Program-made: the position numbers and the translations under genes
Shown here: in pieces, positions 14,750 through 23,676 of the stretch
Layout of the letters: each line of letters begins with the position of its first letter
Numbering within the stretch: position 1 is the first letter of the stretch
The notes under the pieces: model-generated
What the model saw: the letters and a program-made list of their open reading frames with translations, nothing else
The model's database searches: none
What the model was told of the DNA's origin: nothing
Source of the DNA: Nitrospirota bacterium
GTDB taxonomy: Bacteria > Nitrospirota > UBA9217
DNA length: 64,000 bases
NCBI GenBank assembly: GCA_023229435.1
Contig: JALNZF010000018.1
Location: 1 to 64,000, forward strand
Direction: 5' to 3'

Positions 14750-16924
14750 ATGCCGAAAGTACAATTCATCTTTGCCATCCACAATCATCAGCCCGTCGGC
14801 AATTTCGACTTCGTGGCCGAGGACGCTTATCAGAAAGCGTATCTGCCCTTTATCAAGGTGCTTGAGCGCCATCCCGATCTCAAGGTCACGCTGCACTACA
14901 CGGGGATCCTCTACCATTTTTTTGAACAACACCATCCTGAATTCATCGAAATGCTCAAAAAACTCGTGGCTGAGGGCAGGGTGGAGGTCCTCTCCGGTGG
15001 ATTTTATGAGCCGATCCTTGCCGTGTTGCCCGATGAAGACAAGATCGGTCAGGTCCGTGCGCTTACGGACTACATCAAGCGCGTGCTGGGCTACGACGCG
15101 CAGGGGCTGTGGCTCGCTGAACGGGTCTGGGAGCCCCACCTTCCCAAGACCATTGCCGCAGCCGGGATCAACCATGTAGTCGTCGATGATTTCCATTTCA
15201 AGATGGCCGGGCTCCGGGATGACGAACTTGACGGGTATTATCTTACCGAAGAGCAGGATGGAATGCTTCGCATCTTCCCGGGGAACGAACTGCTCCGCTA
15301 TCTGATCCCGTTCCATCCACCGGAGGAGACGATCAACCATCTGTCCTCTTTCCGCTCGACGGAACGGAACAGGCTTGTGACGATGGCGGATGATGGTGAA
15401 AAATTCGGCGTCTGGCCCGGGACGTATCACTCCGTGTACGAGGAAGGCTGGCTTGAGCGGTTCTTCACCCTGCTCGAACAGAACAGCGACTGGCTTGAGA
15501 CCACGACGTTCTCGGAGTACCTTACGAAGGAACCGACGCTCGGCAGGATCTATCTCCCCACGGCCTCGTACATGGAAATGGGTGAGTGGTCGCTCCCGAC
15601 GCGCGCCATGAAGGAGTATGACGACGCCCTGGCAAAGGCGAAGGCATCCCCCGATTTTGCGGGACTGAGGGCCTTCATCAAGGGCGGGTTCTGGCGGAAC
15701 TTCCTGGCCAAGTACCCCGAGAGCAACCATATGCACAAGCGGATGATGATGGTGAGCCGCAAGGTGCATGACGTTCTCAATGCGTACGGTACGAAGAGCA
15801 ATGCCGAGACAACGCGGATGCTCGACCATCTCTATCAGTCGCAGTGCAACGATTCGTACTGGCACGGCGTGTTCGGCGGGCTTTACCTGCCGCATTTACG
15901 TTCCGCGGTGTATGAGCAGCTCATTCAAGCGGAGTTTCTTGCGGATGAGGTGCTGAAGGGACGAGGGACAAAGGACGAGGGACGAGGAATCAAGAAAAAG
16001 AGCGATTCGGCCACATGGCTGGAGATCGAAAAGGGCGATTTTGATATGGACGGGAGCGAGGAGGTCATGCTGAACTCCGAACTCATGAATCTGTTCATCG
16101 ATCCGGCCGAGGGCGGCAGGATCACGGAGTTTGACTGGAAGCCGCGTTCATTCAACCTTACGAACACGCTTACGCGCAGGCGGGAAGGGTATCACGACAA
16201 GATCTCCCGGGCGTCCAAGGAAAAGGACGCATGCGGGGTAAAGACGATCCATGATCGCATAGTCGTCAAAGAGGAAGGGCTCGAATGCCACCTCCTGTAC
16301 GACTGGTACAAGCGGGGATCGCTCCTCGACCATTTCCTCGAGTCCGGCGTCGATCTGTCGAGCTTCATGCGGTCCGAATACTACGAGGCCGGCGATTTTG
16401 TGCTCGGGTCTTACGACCTGAAACAAAAAAATCAGGGGGGAGTCGCGTCGCTTGCGCTGGAGCGGCACGGGAACGCTGCCGGGCTCGCGATTCTGATCAG
16501 AAAAGAGATCTCCCTGCACCAGGCCGCGTCGGAATTCATGGTGCGCTATGAGATCGAGAACCTGAGCGCAGAAGAGCTCAACACCTCCTTCGGCATCGAG
16601 TTCAATGTCTCGCTCCTCGCGGGGAACGCGCATGACCGGTACTACAACATCCCGGGCCATGTGCTGGAAAAGCGAAACCTCGCCTCCACCGGCGAAACGA
16701 ATAATGTGAACCAGGTGAGCCTTGTGGACGAATGGCTCAAACTTAAGCTCACGTTTGCCTTCTCCCGATCCTCAAGCCTCTGGCGCGCGCCGGTTGAAAC
16801 GGTCTCGCAATCCGAGGCCGGGTTCGAGCGCGTTTACCAGAGCTCGATGGTGATGCCGATCTGGCGGCTGTCGCTCCCGCCGGGAAAGTCGTGGGAAGCG
16901 GAGATACGGGTGAAGGTGGAGTAA
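14750..16924 (+). CDS. Glycoside hydrolase family 57, 4-alpha-glucanotransferase / amylase type
   Basis: 724 residues from ATG 14750 ('MPKVQFIFAIHNHQPVG'); the frame's earlier ATG at 14669 gives an unlikely leader. The GH57 motifs are clear: 'HNHQP', 'GGFYEPIL', nucleophile E124 in 'LWLAERVWEP', and the acid/base D214 in 'MADDGEKFG' (the residue numbers match the known Thermococcus enzyme E123/D214). A central helical (DUF1925-like) part and a C-terminal beta-sandwich (DUF1926-like) follow. It transfers or hydrolyses alpha-1,4-glucan in the cytoplasm and fits glycogen turnover with glgC. Oddity: a heptad repeat is inserted in frame near residue 403, between the domains. Confidence 0.9.
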   Translation: MPKVQFIFAIHNHQPVGNFDFVAEDAYQKAYLPFIKVLERHPDLKVTLHYTGILYHFFEQHHPEFIEMLKKLVAEGRVEVLSGGFYEPILAVLPDEDKIGQVRALTDYIKRVLGYDAQGLWLAERVWEPHLPKTIAAAGINHVVVDDFHFKMAGLRDDELDGYYLTEEQDGMLRIFPGNELLRYLIPFHPPEETINHLSSFRSTERNRLVTMADDGEKFGVWPGTYHSVYEEGWLERFFTLLEQNSDWLETTTFSEYLTKEPTLGRIYLPTASYMEMGEWSLPTRAMKEYDDALAKAKASPDFAGLRAFIKGGFWRNFLAKYPESNHMHKRMMMVSRKVHDVLNAYGTKSNAETTRMLDHLYQSQCNDSYWHGVFGGLYLPHLRSAVYEQLIQAEFLADEVLKGRGTKDEGRGIKKKSDSATWLEIEKGDFDMDGSEEVMLNSELMNLFIDPAEGGRITEFDWKPRSFNLTNTLTRRREGYHDKISRASKEKDACGVKTIHDRIVVKEEGLECHLLYDWYKRGSLLDHFLESGVDLSSFMRSEYYEAGDFVLGSYDLKQKNQGGVASLALERHGNAAGLAILIRKEISLHQAASEFMVRYEIENLSAEELNTSFGIEFNVSLLAGNAHDRYYNIPGHVLEKRNLASTGETNNVNQVSLVDEWLKLKLTFAFSRSSSLWRAPVETVSQSEAGFERVYQSSMVMPIWRLSLPPGKSWEAEIRVKVE
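15958..15992. repeat. Heptad-periodic array within the GH57 coding sequence
   Basis: Five 7-base units (GGGACGA, GGGACAA, AGGACGA, GGGACGA, GGAATCA) lie inside the gene and encode the charged linker 'GRGTKDEGRGIKKK' at residues 403-417. The same unit family forms the array before lptE (62733). Confidence 0.85.
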
Positions 16925-16943
16925 CGAAGACAAACAAAAAGGC

Positions 16944-17103
16944 AACTGCTGAGGTCAACAGCGTATCCGTAGATTACGCAGATTTCGCTGATTAAAAAGA
17001 ACCTCAATGATGAGTATTAAAATCTGCGTCCATCTGCGAAATCTGCGGATAGATGCTTTTATCAGGTGTATGTTGTTTCTCAATTCAGACGTACTGAGTA
17101 GTT
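16944..17103. mobile_element. Nonamer-periodic element with AACTRCTCAG-type ends
   Basis: It is bounded by AACTGCTGAG (16944-16953) and CTGAGTAGTT (17094-17103). Inside, 9-base units (ATTACGCAG, ATTTCGCTG) are answered by the complementary CTGCGTCCA, TCTGCGAAA, TCTGCGGAT, so the interior can fold. It starts 19 bases after the GH57 stop and fills the gap before the next gene. Confidence 0.65.
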
Positions 17104-17134
17104 ACCCTATTACCATAATGAGGTTATCATCAAA

Positions 17135-18901
17135 ATGAGAAATGTGATCTTACCGTGCCTGCTCGTACTGTTGCTCGTCACCGGCGCTGTTGCCGAGGAG
17201 AAGACGATCGGCGTGAAGGAATATACCTCAGTGGACCAGCTTGCGGCCGCGATCTCGTCATACTTTCCCAAGGTGCAGGGCGAGGTGAAGACGGTGGCGG
17301 GGGACCAGCTTACGATAACGCTCGGGACCAGGGACGGGCTTCAGCAAGGCGTTGTCCTTACGATCTGGCGGGATGGCAGGGAGATACTCCACCCCGTAAC
17401 GAATATCGTGATAGGCCGTCTCGAGGAAGAGGTTGGCAGTCTCGAGGTGACCGTTCCGGGCGAGACGACGTCCACCGGAGTGATAAAGAAAAAACTGAAG
17501 GAGCCCAGTGCGGGAGACACGGTGCGGATCACACCGAAGAAGATGGGGATCGGGATCATCCCGCTCCGGGCGGAACATCCCGAGATCATCCAGGGACTTG
17601 CCGGGCGGTTGAAGGAAACCGGCAGGTTTAGCGTGCTTGACAGCGAAAAGGGAGCTGCATTTCTGAGCGATAAGAAACAGCGCGACGCCTCACTGATCAA
17701 GGAGATGGGAAGGACCTTCAATCTCGACATGGTGCTGACGATCGAGATCATTCCCTCGGACGGCAAGTATCTGGTGACCGCGGGGATATTCTACGCCGAT
17801 GATGCCAGGCAGCTTGATACGATCGTAGCCATGCTCAATCTCAGGACCAAGCGGGACGCGCTCGGGGAGGTGGAGCCGTTCTTCGCTCCGCCGAGGGTGG
17901 AAACGCGAGAGATCGCGGACCTGCCCTTTGATGCCCAGCTGTTCGCTGCGGCCGACCTGGAAGGGACCGGCTCGCTGCAGTATATCTTTTCCGACAATGC
18001 GAAGCTTCACATCTTCAAGCAGGGGCCTTCGGGATGGCGGGAAGATTGGGTCGAGAACATTACGTATGTTTCCAGCGAAATGCAGCACTTCAACCTTGAT
18101 GTGGCGGATATCAACGGAAACGGCAAACCGGAGATCTTTGTTACCGGCATGCTGAACGGCACGGTCATCTCCTCCGTCATAGAGTTCAAGGACGGTGTAT
18201 ACCAGCGGATCGCCGACGTACCGGGATTTCTCCGGGTGGTCGCCCCTTCCGGGAAAAAGAGCATTCTGATCGGCCAGGGGTACGACCCTGTTTCGTTCTT
18301 TGCCGGACAACCGAAGCAATATGTCTGGCTTGACGGAAAATATGTCCCCACGTCGGAGTTCCCGCTGCCTAACGGGGTCGACCTCTACGGATTTGCATAT
18401 GCCGACGCGGGAGAAACCAGTCCCCTTCTTGTTGCGCTCAGCGACGAGGACCAGCTGCTTGTTTTCTCCAAGGGAACGGTGATCTGGAAAAGTGAGGAAA
18501 CATATCCGGCAGTCAAGCCGATCGTGATCAAGCCGGTGACCGGGATCGATGCCATGCTTTCGCCGTCTTCGGCAGAGATCGACAAGACACGGAAGGTGAA
18601 GATCCGCGGTCGGGTGTTCACCGTGGACCTGAACGGAGACGGTAAAGATGAGATCCTGCTGCCGAAGAACACCGGCGCCACGTTCCTGAGCGGGCACAAG
18701 AAGGCCGAGTTGATAGATCTGGGCTGGACCGGAGCCAGGCTTGAGCAGCGCTGGAGCATCAAGGACATCCCGGGCGTGGTCCTGGATTATCAGATCATCC
18801 AACAGCAGGGGCCGGGCGCACAGATCCTGGCGCTCGTGATGACGCCCGGCGGGCTGTTCGCGGCAGACCGCGTTCGCGTGATGAGCTATGCGACGAAGTA
18901 G
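17135..18901 (+). CDS. Exported FG-GAP/VCBS-like repeat protein
   Basis: 588 residues. A signal peptide covers 1-20 ('VILPCLLVLLLVTGAVAEE'). Residues about 45-135 form a small beta domain with 'GTRDGLQQGVVLTIWRDG', like FlgT-type C-terminal modules. The next part, 'LAGRLKETGRFSVLD...MGRTFNLDMVL', resembles FlgT/CsgG-like middle domains. The C-terminal half has integrin-type calcium loops 'DINGNGKPEIFVTG' and 'DLNGDGKDEILLPK' of beta-propeller proteins. It is periplasmic or outer-membrane bound. The function is not known; a structural or binding role is my inference. Confidence 0.65.
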   Translation: MRNVILPCLLVLLLVTGAVAEEKTIGVKEYTSVDQLAAAISSYFPKVQGEVKTVAGDQLTITLGTRDGLQQGVVLTIWRDGREILHPVTNIVIGRLEEEVGSLEVTVPGETTSTGVIKKKLKEPSAGDTVRITPKKMGIGIIPLRAEHPEIIQGLAGRLKETGRFSVLDSEKGAAFLSDKKQRDASLIKEMGRTFNLDMVLTIEIIPSDGKYLVTAGIFYADDARQLDTIVAMLNLRTKRDALGEVEPFFAPPRVETREIADLPFDAQLFAAADLEGTGSLQYIFSDNAKLHIFKQGPSGWREDWVENITYVSSEMQHFNLDVADINGNGKPEIFVTGMLNGTVISSVIEFKDGVYQRIADVPGFLRVVAPSGKKSILIGQGYDPVSFFAGQPKQYVWLDGKYVPTSEFPLPNGVDLYGFAYADAGETSPLLVALSDEDQLLVFSKGTVIWKSEETYPAVKPIVIKPVTGIDAMLSPSSAEIDKTRKVKIRGRVFTVDLNGDGKDEILLPKNTGATFLSGHKKAELIDLGWTGARLEQRWSIKDIPGVVLDYQIIQQQGPGAQILALVMTPGGLFAADRVRVMSYATK

Positions 18902-18909
18902 AAAAAAGT

Positions 18910-19101
18910 GACTACTCGGGTTCAACGTTCAGGGTTCACGGTTCAAGGTTAAATGCCTTGAAGGTCGAACGATTTGTAGAGAAGACATCACTGAACGAAT
19001 TTCAAAATGATGGGTACTCTGTTCAATGTTCCGATGTTGTTTATTCAGCCTAAACCTTGAACCGTGAACCTTGAACCATAAACCTGACAACCTGAGTAGT
19101 T
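18910..19101. mobile_element. Heptad-periodic inverted element with AACTRCTCAG-type ends
   Basis: Ends are GACTACTCGG (18910-18919) and CTGAGTAGTT (19092-19101). Left arm 18918-18952 carries five GTTCA heptads (GGGTTCA, ACGTTCA, GGGTTCA, CGGTTCA, AGGTTAA). Right arm 19049-19090 carries the complementary CTTGAAC/CGTGAAC/CTTGAAC units. It starts nine bases after the preceding stop and joins the heptad class to the same ends as the nonamer elements. Confidence 0.75.
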
Positions 19102-19126
19102 GCGTTGAATGGAGATTTACCAGTAA

Positions 19127-19885
19127 ATGAAAAGCAAAGATCAGACGCTTGAACAGCTTCGCGCCCAGTTGGACATGAACAGCCTGCCGAATCATGTTGC
19201 CGTCATCATGGACGGCAACGGCCGATGGGCCCAGCGCAATGGCCTGCCGCGCGTCGCCGGGCATAAGAAGGGTGTGGACACGGTACGCCGTGTTACAGAA
19301 CAGTGCCGGCAGTACGGCATCCGGGTGTTGACGCTCTATGCGTTTTCCGACGAGAACTGGGGCAGACCCAAGGAAGAGGTGGGCTTTCTCATGGACCTGC
19401 TCGGGACCTTTCTCAAGGCCGAGATCTCGACCATGAAAGAGAACGGGATCCGGTTCCGCACCATCGGCAGGATTGAACGGCTCCCCGCATCGGCGCAGAC
19501 GTGGATAGAACGGGCAGTGTCCGAGACCGCCGGGAACACCGGCATGGTACTGAACCTGGCGCTGTCCTACGGCGGGCGCGGTGAGATCCTGGAAGCGATC
19601 AAGCGCATGCGTTCGGTGAACGACACGGCGGCCGATGTTACGGAAGAGACCTTTTCCTCCTTTCTTGATACCGCGGGGCTGCCTGATCCGGATCTGATCA
19701 TCCGCACGAGCGGCGAAAAACGCATCAGCAACTTTCTTCTCTGGCAGGCCGCCTACGCAGAGCTTTATTTCACCGAGACCCTCTGGCCTGATTTCAAGGA
19801 GCAGGACCTTCTGGCGGCACTTCTGGATTACCAGGGGCGTCAGCGCCGGTTCGGTCTGACGCAGGACCAACTCGTGCAGAAATGA
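19127..19885 (+). CDS. uppS: Undecaprenyl diphosphate synthase (isoprenyl transferase)
   Basis: 252 residues. The Z-prenyltransferase core 'VAVIMDGNGRWAQRNGLPR' includes the catalytic Asp (D29). 'GHKKGVDTVRRV', 'LTLYAFSDENWGRP' and the C-terminal 'DLIIRTSGEKRISNFLLWQ' are conserved. It extends farnesyl-PP to undecaprenyl-PP, the lipid carrier for wall and LPS sugars. GGAG precedes the ATG. It begins the uppS-cdsA-dxr-rseP-ispG-proS block, a gene order seen in other Gram-negative bacteria. Confidence 0.95.
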   Translation: MKSKDQTLEQLRAQLDMNSLPNHVAVIMDGNGRWAQRNGLPRVAGHKKGVDTVRRVTEQCRQYGIRVLTLYAFSDENWGRPKEEVGFLMDLLGTFLKAEISTMKENGIRFRTIGRIERLPASAQTWIERAVSETAGNTGMVLNLALSYGGRGEILEAIKRMRSVNDTAADVTEETFSSFLDTAGLPDPDLIIRTSGEKRISNFLLWQAAYAELYFTETLWPDFKEQDLLAALLDYQGRQRRFGLTQDQLVQK

Positions 19886-19921
19886 CGGGATCGCGGAAAT
19901 CCGGTTCTCCACGATTGTAAC

Positions 19922-19968
19922 ACCATATCCCCGATCCTTCGACAGGCTCAGGACATTCGGGGATGACA
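19922..19968. repeat. Hairpin repeat (ATCCCCGA...TCGGGGAT)
   Basis: ATCCCCGATCC and the complementary ATTCGGGGAT flank the common 'TTCGACAGGCTCAGGA' core. This is a dispersed bacterial intergenic repeat and lies between uppS and cdsA; no gene is present. Confidence 0.55.
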
Positions 19969-20056
19969 AAATATTTTTTTGCAATGGTTTTTCCTGTGCA
20001 CAGTTTTTGGTATCGGTTTTCCAGCGTCTTCGTCCTGTGGCCAATGGAGATCAAGC

Positions 20057-20860
20057 ATGCTGCTTAAAAGAGTGATCAGCGGACTTATGTTCCTGCCGAT
20101 CTTTTACCTCGTCGCCTGGATGCTGCCCCCGGTTTATTTCACGGCACTGGTGATGGCGGCCGTAGCCGTGGGACAATATGAGTTTTACCGCATGGCGCAG
20201 GCCAGGGGATCGCATCCCCTCATCGTGCTCGGGATCGTTCTCGGCGCGCTGATCGTACTGGGTTTCCATCATCCCCTGCTTCCGGTTATGGGGGGGAGTT
20301 CCTTTCCGGTTGCCGTTGCCATGCTTCTGATCATGATCGCGAGGCTTTTTTCATCCCGGCCTGTTGACGGCGCGGTCGAGGACGTGGCTGCCACGTTCCT
20401 GGGCGTGTTCTACGTTGCCATGCTGTTCGCATTCCAAGTGGCGATCCGGACCGGTGATGATGGGAAACAATGGCTGGTGTTCCTCTATTTCATCATCTGG
20501 GCATCGGACATCGGCGCCTATTCCATCGGCATCCCCTTCGGGAAACACCGGCTCTACGAGAAGATAAGCCCGAAGAAAAGCGTTGAAGGGCTTCTTGGCG
20601 CGCTGGTTGCGGCCTCGGCCATGGCGCTCCTGTGCCGGGTCTGGTTCATGCCGCCCATCGGCGCGGGCGAGGCGATCGTGATCGCACTCATGCTGGCGGC
20701 TGTCGGAACCATCGGCGACTTGACCGAGTCGCTGTTCAAACGTTCGGCAGGGGTCAAGGATTCGGGTGATTTCATCCCCGGTCACGGCGGCATACTCGAC
20801 CGCATGGACAGCATGCTGTTCGCGGCGCCGGTGCTGTATTATTATTTGAGAATGCGATAG
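20057..20860 (+). CDS. cdsA: Phosphatidate cytidylyltransferase
   Basis: 267 residues from ATG 20057, with GGAG upstream; the longer frame from 19979 starts in the repeat. There are seven or eight membrane helices. The family signature is complete near the end: 'SLFKRSAGVKDSGDFIPGHG' followed by GILDRMDS. It makes CDP-diacylglycerol from phosphatidate and CTP in the inner membrane, for phospholipid synthesis. It sits between uppS and dxr. Confidence 0.94.
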   Translation: MLLKRVISGLMFLPIFYLVAWMLPPVYFTALVMAAVAVGQYEFYRMAQARGSHPLIVLGIVLGALIVLGFHHPLLPVMGGSSFPVAVAMLLIMIARLFSSRPVDGAVEDVAATFLGVFYVAMLFAFQVAIRTGDDGKQWLVFLYFIIWASDIGAYSIGIPFGKHRLYEKISPKKSVEGLLGALVAASAMALLCRVWFMPPIGAGEAIVIALMLAAVGTIGDLTESLFKRSAGVKDSGDFIPGHGGILDRMDSMLFAAPVLYYYLRMR

Positions 20861-20929
20861 AACAGAGCGGAGTGAATAGTTCCCCCGATAGACCCGTTCG
20901 AGGGCAGGCTTAGTGCGGAGTTTAAATAT

Positions 20930-22096
20930 TTGAAGAAGCTTTCCATACTCGGCTCCACTGGTTCGATCGGGCGGTCAACGCTGTCGGTGGTTGAAAAATT
21001 CCCGGAGCGCTTTACCGTGGTTGCGCTTGCGGCGGGGAGCAATGTCGAACTGCTCGAGAAACAGGTGCGGCAGTTCAGGCCGTTGATCGTGTCCGTGGTG
21101 AGCGAGCGTTCGGCCGCGGACCTGAAGAAGCGGTGCAGTGATCTCAGCGTACGCATCTTCTCCGGCGTCGAGGGGATGATCCAGGTCGCGGCTGCCGACG
21201 AAGCGGAAATGACGGTCTCGGCCATCGTGGGGACCGCGGGACTCGTGCCGACCATGGCGGCCATTCGTGCCGGCAAGGACATCGCGCTCGCGAACAAGGA
21301 AGTGCTCGTGACCGCAGGCGAACTGGTCATTGCCGAGTGCCGGGCACGGGGTGTTCGTATCCTGCCGGTGGACAGTGAGCACAGCGCCATTTTCCAGTGC
21401 CTGCTCGCCGGTGCGGGCGCGGATGTCAGGAAACTGGTATTGACGGCGTCCGGAGGTCCCTTTCACGCGTTCGTAAAAAAAGATCTTGCGAACGTGACGC
21501 CGGCGCAGGCGCTCAAACATCCGAACTGGAGCATGGGCAGGAAGATCACGATCGATTCCGCCACGCTCATGAACAAGGGACTCGAGGTGATCGAGGCGCG
21601 GTGGCTCTTTGATATCGCGCCCGGGAAGATCAAGGTGCTTGTTCATCCCCAAAGCATCGTTCATTCGATGGTGGAATATCATGACGGCGCGGTCGTGGCG
21701 CAGCTCGGCATGCCGGACATGAAGGGACCGATCGCCTATGCGCTGTCGTACCCCGAGCGGCTTTCGGATGTGTCCCCGGCGCTCGACCTCGCACAGGTGG
21801 GCACGCTCACCTTCGGGGAGCCGGACCTGGACCGGTTCCCCTGCCTTGCCTATGCGTATGATGCGTTGCATGCCGGAGGCAGCATGCCGGCGGTGCTCTC
21901 GGCCGCGAACGAGGTGGCGGTCAAGTATTTTCTCGAAGAGAAGATCGGCTACGCGGACATTGCCCGTGTGATCAGGACCACGATGGACGCCCATACGCCG
22001 TCGAACATCAAGACCGTGGAAGATGCTCTCAAGGCGGATCTCTGGGCACGACAGGAAGCGGAGAAAATAATAGGGTCCTGGGGGAAGGCAAAATAA
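20930..22096 (+). CDS. dxr: 1-deoxy-D-xylulose 5-phosphate reductoisomerase
   Basis: 388 residues from a TTG start at 20930. The NADPH-binding 'LGSTGSIGRSTL', metal/substrate residues in 'PVDSEHSAIFQ', 'TASGGPF', and 'HPNWSMGRKITIDSATLMNK' are present. It converts DXP to MEP, the second step of the non-mevalonate isoprenoid pathway that feeds UppS next door and shares the route with IspG (23677). GGAG 11 bases upstream of the TTG lies in a single unit of the GAGTGCG heptad family. Confidence 0.94.
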   Translation: MKKLSILGSTGSIGRSTLSVVEKFPERFTVVALAAGSNVELLEKQVRQFRPLIVSVVSERSAADLKKRCSDLSVRIFSGVEGMIQVAAADEAEMTVSAIVGTAGLVPTMAAIRAGKDIALANKEVLVTAGELVIAECRARGVRILPVDSEHSAIFQCLLAGAGADVRKLVLTASGGPFHAFVKKDLANVTPAQALKHPNWSMGRKITIDSATLMNKGLEVIEARWLFDIAPGKIKVLVHPQSIVHSMVEYHDGAVVAQLGMPDMKGPIAYALSYPERLSDVSPALDLAQVGTLTFGEPDLDRFPCLAYAYDALHAGGSMPAVLSAANEVAVKYFLEEKIGYADIARVIRTTMDAHTPSNIKTVEDALKADLWARQEAEKIIGSWGKAK

Positions 22097-22108
22097 AAAA
22101 AGTATTGT

Positions 22109-22268
22109 ATCTACTCAGGTCAAAATCTGTTAGCCGCGAATGGCCTAACAAATGAACCGGCCACTTAGAGAAGCACGCAGAGATCGCAGAGAGAATTAAA
22201 ACTAACCACATGATTTCATGTTTTTTCTTTGAGTTCTTTGTGATCTTTTGCGGCCAATCTGAGCAGTT
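22109..22268. mobile_element. 160-base repeat element, copy 1 (inverted copy at 47575)
   Basis: It starts 12 bases after the dxr stop, with CTACTCAGGTCAAAATCTG, and ends CTGAGCAGTT (22259-22268). The sequence is highly similar to the reverse complement of 47575-47732, including 'TTAGCCGCGAATGGCCTAA' and 'GAACCGGCCACTTAGAGAAG'. The interior holds nonamer units (CGCAGAGAT/CGCAGAGAG and CTTTGAGTT/CTTTGTGAT/CTTTTGCGG). There is no reading frame. Confidence 0.8.
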
Positions 22269-22305
22269 AAATGACGTTTAAATCTTTGGTTTAAGAGGAG
22301 TCAGC

Positions 22306-23589
22306 ATGACATTCGTGTATTTTCTGGTCGTGATCGGCATTCTGGTGTTCGTGCACGAACTCGGTCACTTCATCATGGCAAAGCAGGCCGGTGTGCGGGT
22401 CGAGAAGTTCTCGCTCGGTATGGGGCCGAAACTCTTTGGCTTCAAAAAGGGTGATACGGAATATGTCCTCTCTGCGCTGCCGCTCGGCGGATACGTGAAG
22501 ATGGCGGGAGAGAATCCGGATGAGGAACCTACGGGTGCTCCGGACGAGTTCCAGTCCAAGACCGTGTGGCAACGTGCGAAGATCGCGGCAACGGGGCCGC
22601 TTACGAACATCGTTCTGGCGTTCATCATCATGCCGTTCGTTTACATGGTCGGAACGTACAGCGAGGGACCGGCCAAGGTCGGTTATGTTGAGACCGGTTC
22701 ACCTGCCGCGCGGGCGGGCTTTATTGCCGGCGATGTGATCGAGGAGATCAACGGAAGGAGCATCAGCGACTGGACCAAGGCGTTGACCCTGATCGCGGTG
22801 AACCCCGATACCGACGTTCCGGTCATTATCGAGCGGCAGGGTGAAAAAAAGACCTTGACGCTCCGGCCTGAAATGGCAACCGAGCTCAAGATCGGAACGT
22901 CCGGCCTGATTCCCGATATCCCGGCGGAGATCGGGAAGCTGAAGCCGGGGTTTCCCGCCGAGCAGGCCGGGATCATGGTGAACGACAAGATCATCGCCGT
23001 TGACGGGAAGATCATCTATCACTGGAACCAGTTCTCCACGCTTGTGCGCGACAGCAAGGGGAACAAGCTTACCCTGTCTCTCGAACGGAACGGCAAGCGC
23101 ATGGAGAAGATCGTTGCCCCAAAAGAGGATGGCGGCAGGATGGTCATCGGCGTTGAGCCGGTCATGCGGCTGGTATTCAAGAAACATGGATTTTTCGAAT
23201 CCCTGAGACTGGGCTTTGACAAAACCATCGAGTCCGTTGACCTGACGTTCATCACGCTGAAAAAACTTATTACCTTCAATCTCTCGATCAAGACGCTCGG
23301 AGGACCGGTGATGATCGCTCAGATGTCCGGCCAGGCCGCTGACGCCGGATTATCTGCATTCCTGTCGCTCCTCGCCATGATCAGCATCTCGCTCGGCGTC
23401 CTGAACCTGCTGCCCATCCCGGTGCTCGACGGCGGGCTGCTCCTGTTCCTCGCGATCGAGGCGGTCCGCAAGAAGCCCCTCAGCCGAAAGGTCATGGAAG
23501 TGTCCCAGAGCATCGGCGCCGGGCTGCTGATCACCCTGATCGCCGTGGTGTCGTATAACGATGTTGTGAGGATGTTTTTCAGTAAGTAA
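22306..23589 (+). CDS. rseP: Site-2 intramembrane metalloprotease RseP
   Basis: 427 residues. The zinc motif 'HELGHF' (H17, E18, H21) lies in the first transmembrane helix, and the third ligand D375 is in 'LLPIPVLDGG'. Two PDZ domains lie in the periplasmic part ('GSPAARAGFIAGDVIEEING', 'PAEQAGIMVNDKIIAVDG'). It cuts anti-sigma factors and leftover signal peptides in the inner membrane. GAGGAG precedes the ATG. It is preceded by the repeat at 22109 and followed within three bases by another hairpin. Confidence 0.94.
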   Translation: MTFVYFLVVIGILVFVHELGHFIMAKQAGVRVEKFSLGMGPKLFGFKKGDTEYVLSALPLGGYVKMAGENPDEEPTGAPDEFQSKTVWQRAKIAATGPLTNIVLAFIIMPFVYMVGTYSEGPAKVGYVETGSPAARAGFIAGDVIEEINGRSISDWTKALTLIAVNPDTDVPVIIERQGEKKTLTLRPEMATELKIGTSGLIPDIPAEIGKLKPGFPAEQAGIMVNDKIIAVDGKIIYHWNQFSTLVRDSKGNKLTLSLERNGKRMEKIVAPKEDGGRMVIGVEPVMRLVFKKHGFFESLRLGFDKTIESVDLTFITLKKLITFNLSIKTLGGPVMIAQMSGQAADAGLSAFLSLLAMISISLGVLNLLPIPVLDGGLLLFLAIEAVRKKPLSRKVMEVSQSIGAGLLITLIAVVSYNDVVRMFFSK

Positions 23590-23592
23590 TAT

Positions 23593-23675
23593 CACCCCTC
23601 ACCCATTCGACTTTGCTCAGGGCAGGCCTCAATCCTCGCCCCAACGGGGAGAGGGAAGGGGTGAGGGGGATTTCA
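23593..23675. repeat. REP-like hairpin (CACCCCTCACCC / GGGTGAGGGG)
   Basis: CACCCCTCACCC at 23593-23604 pairs with GGGGTGAGGGG at the far end, with an inner CTCGCCCC/GGGGAGAG pair. It starts three bases after the rseP stop and ends just before ispG. It is a widespread type of intergenic palindrome, and may act as an attenuator or mRNA stabiliser. Confidence 0.65.
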
Positions 23676-23676
23676 G

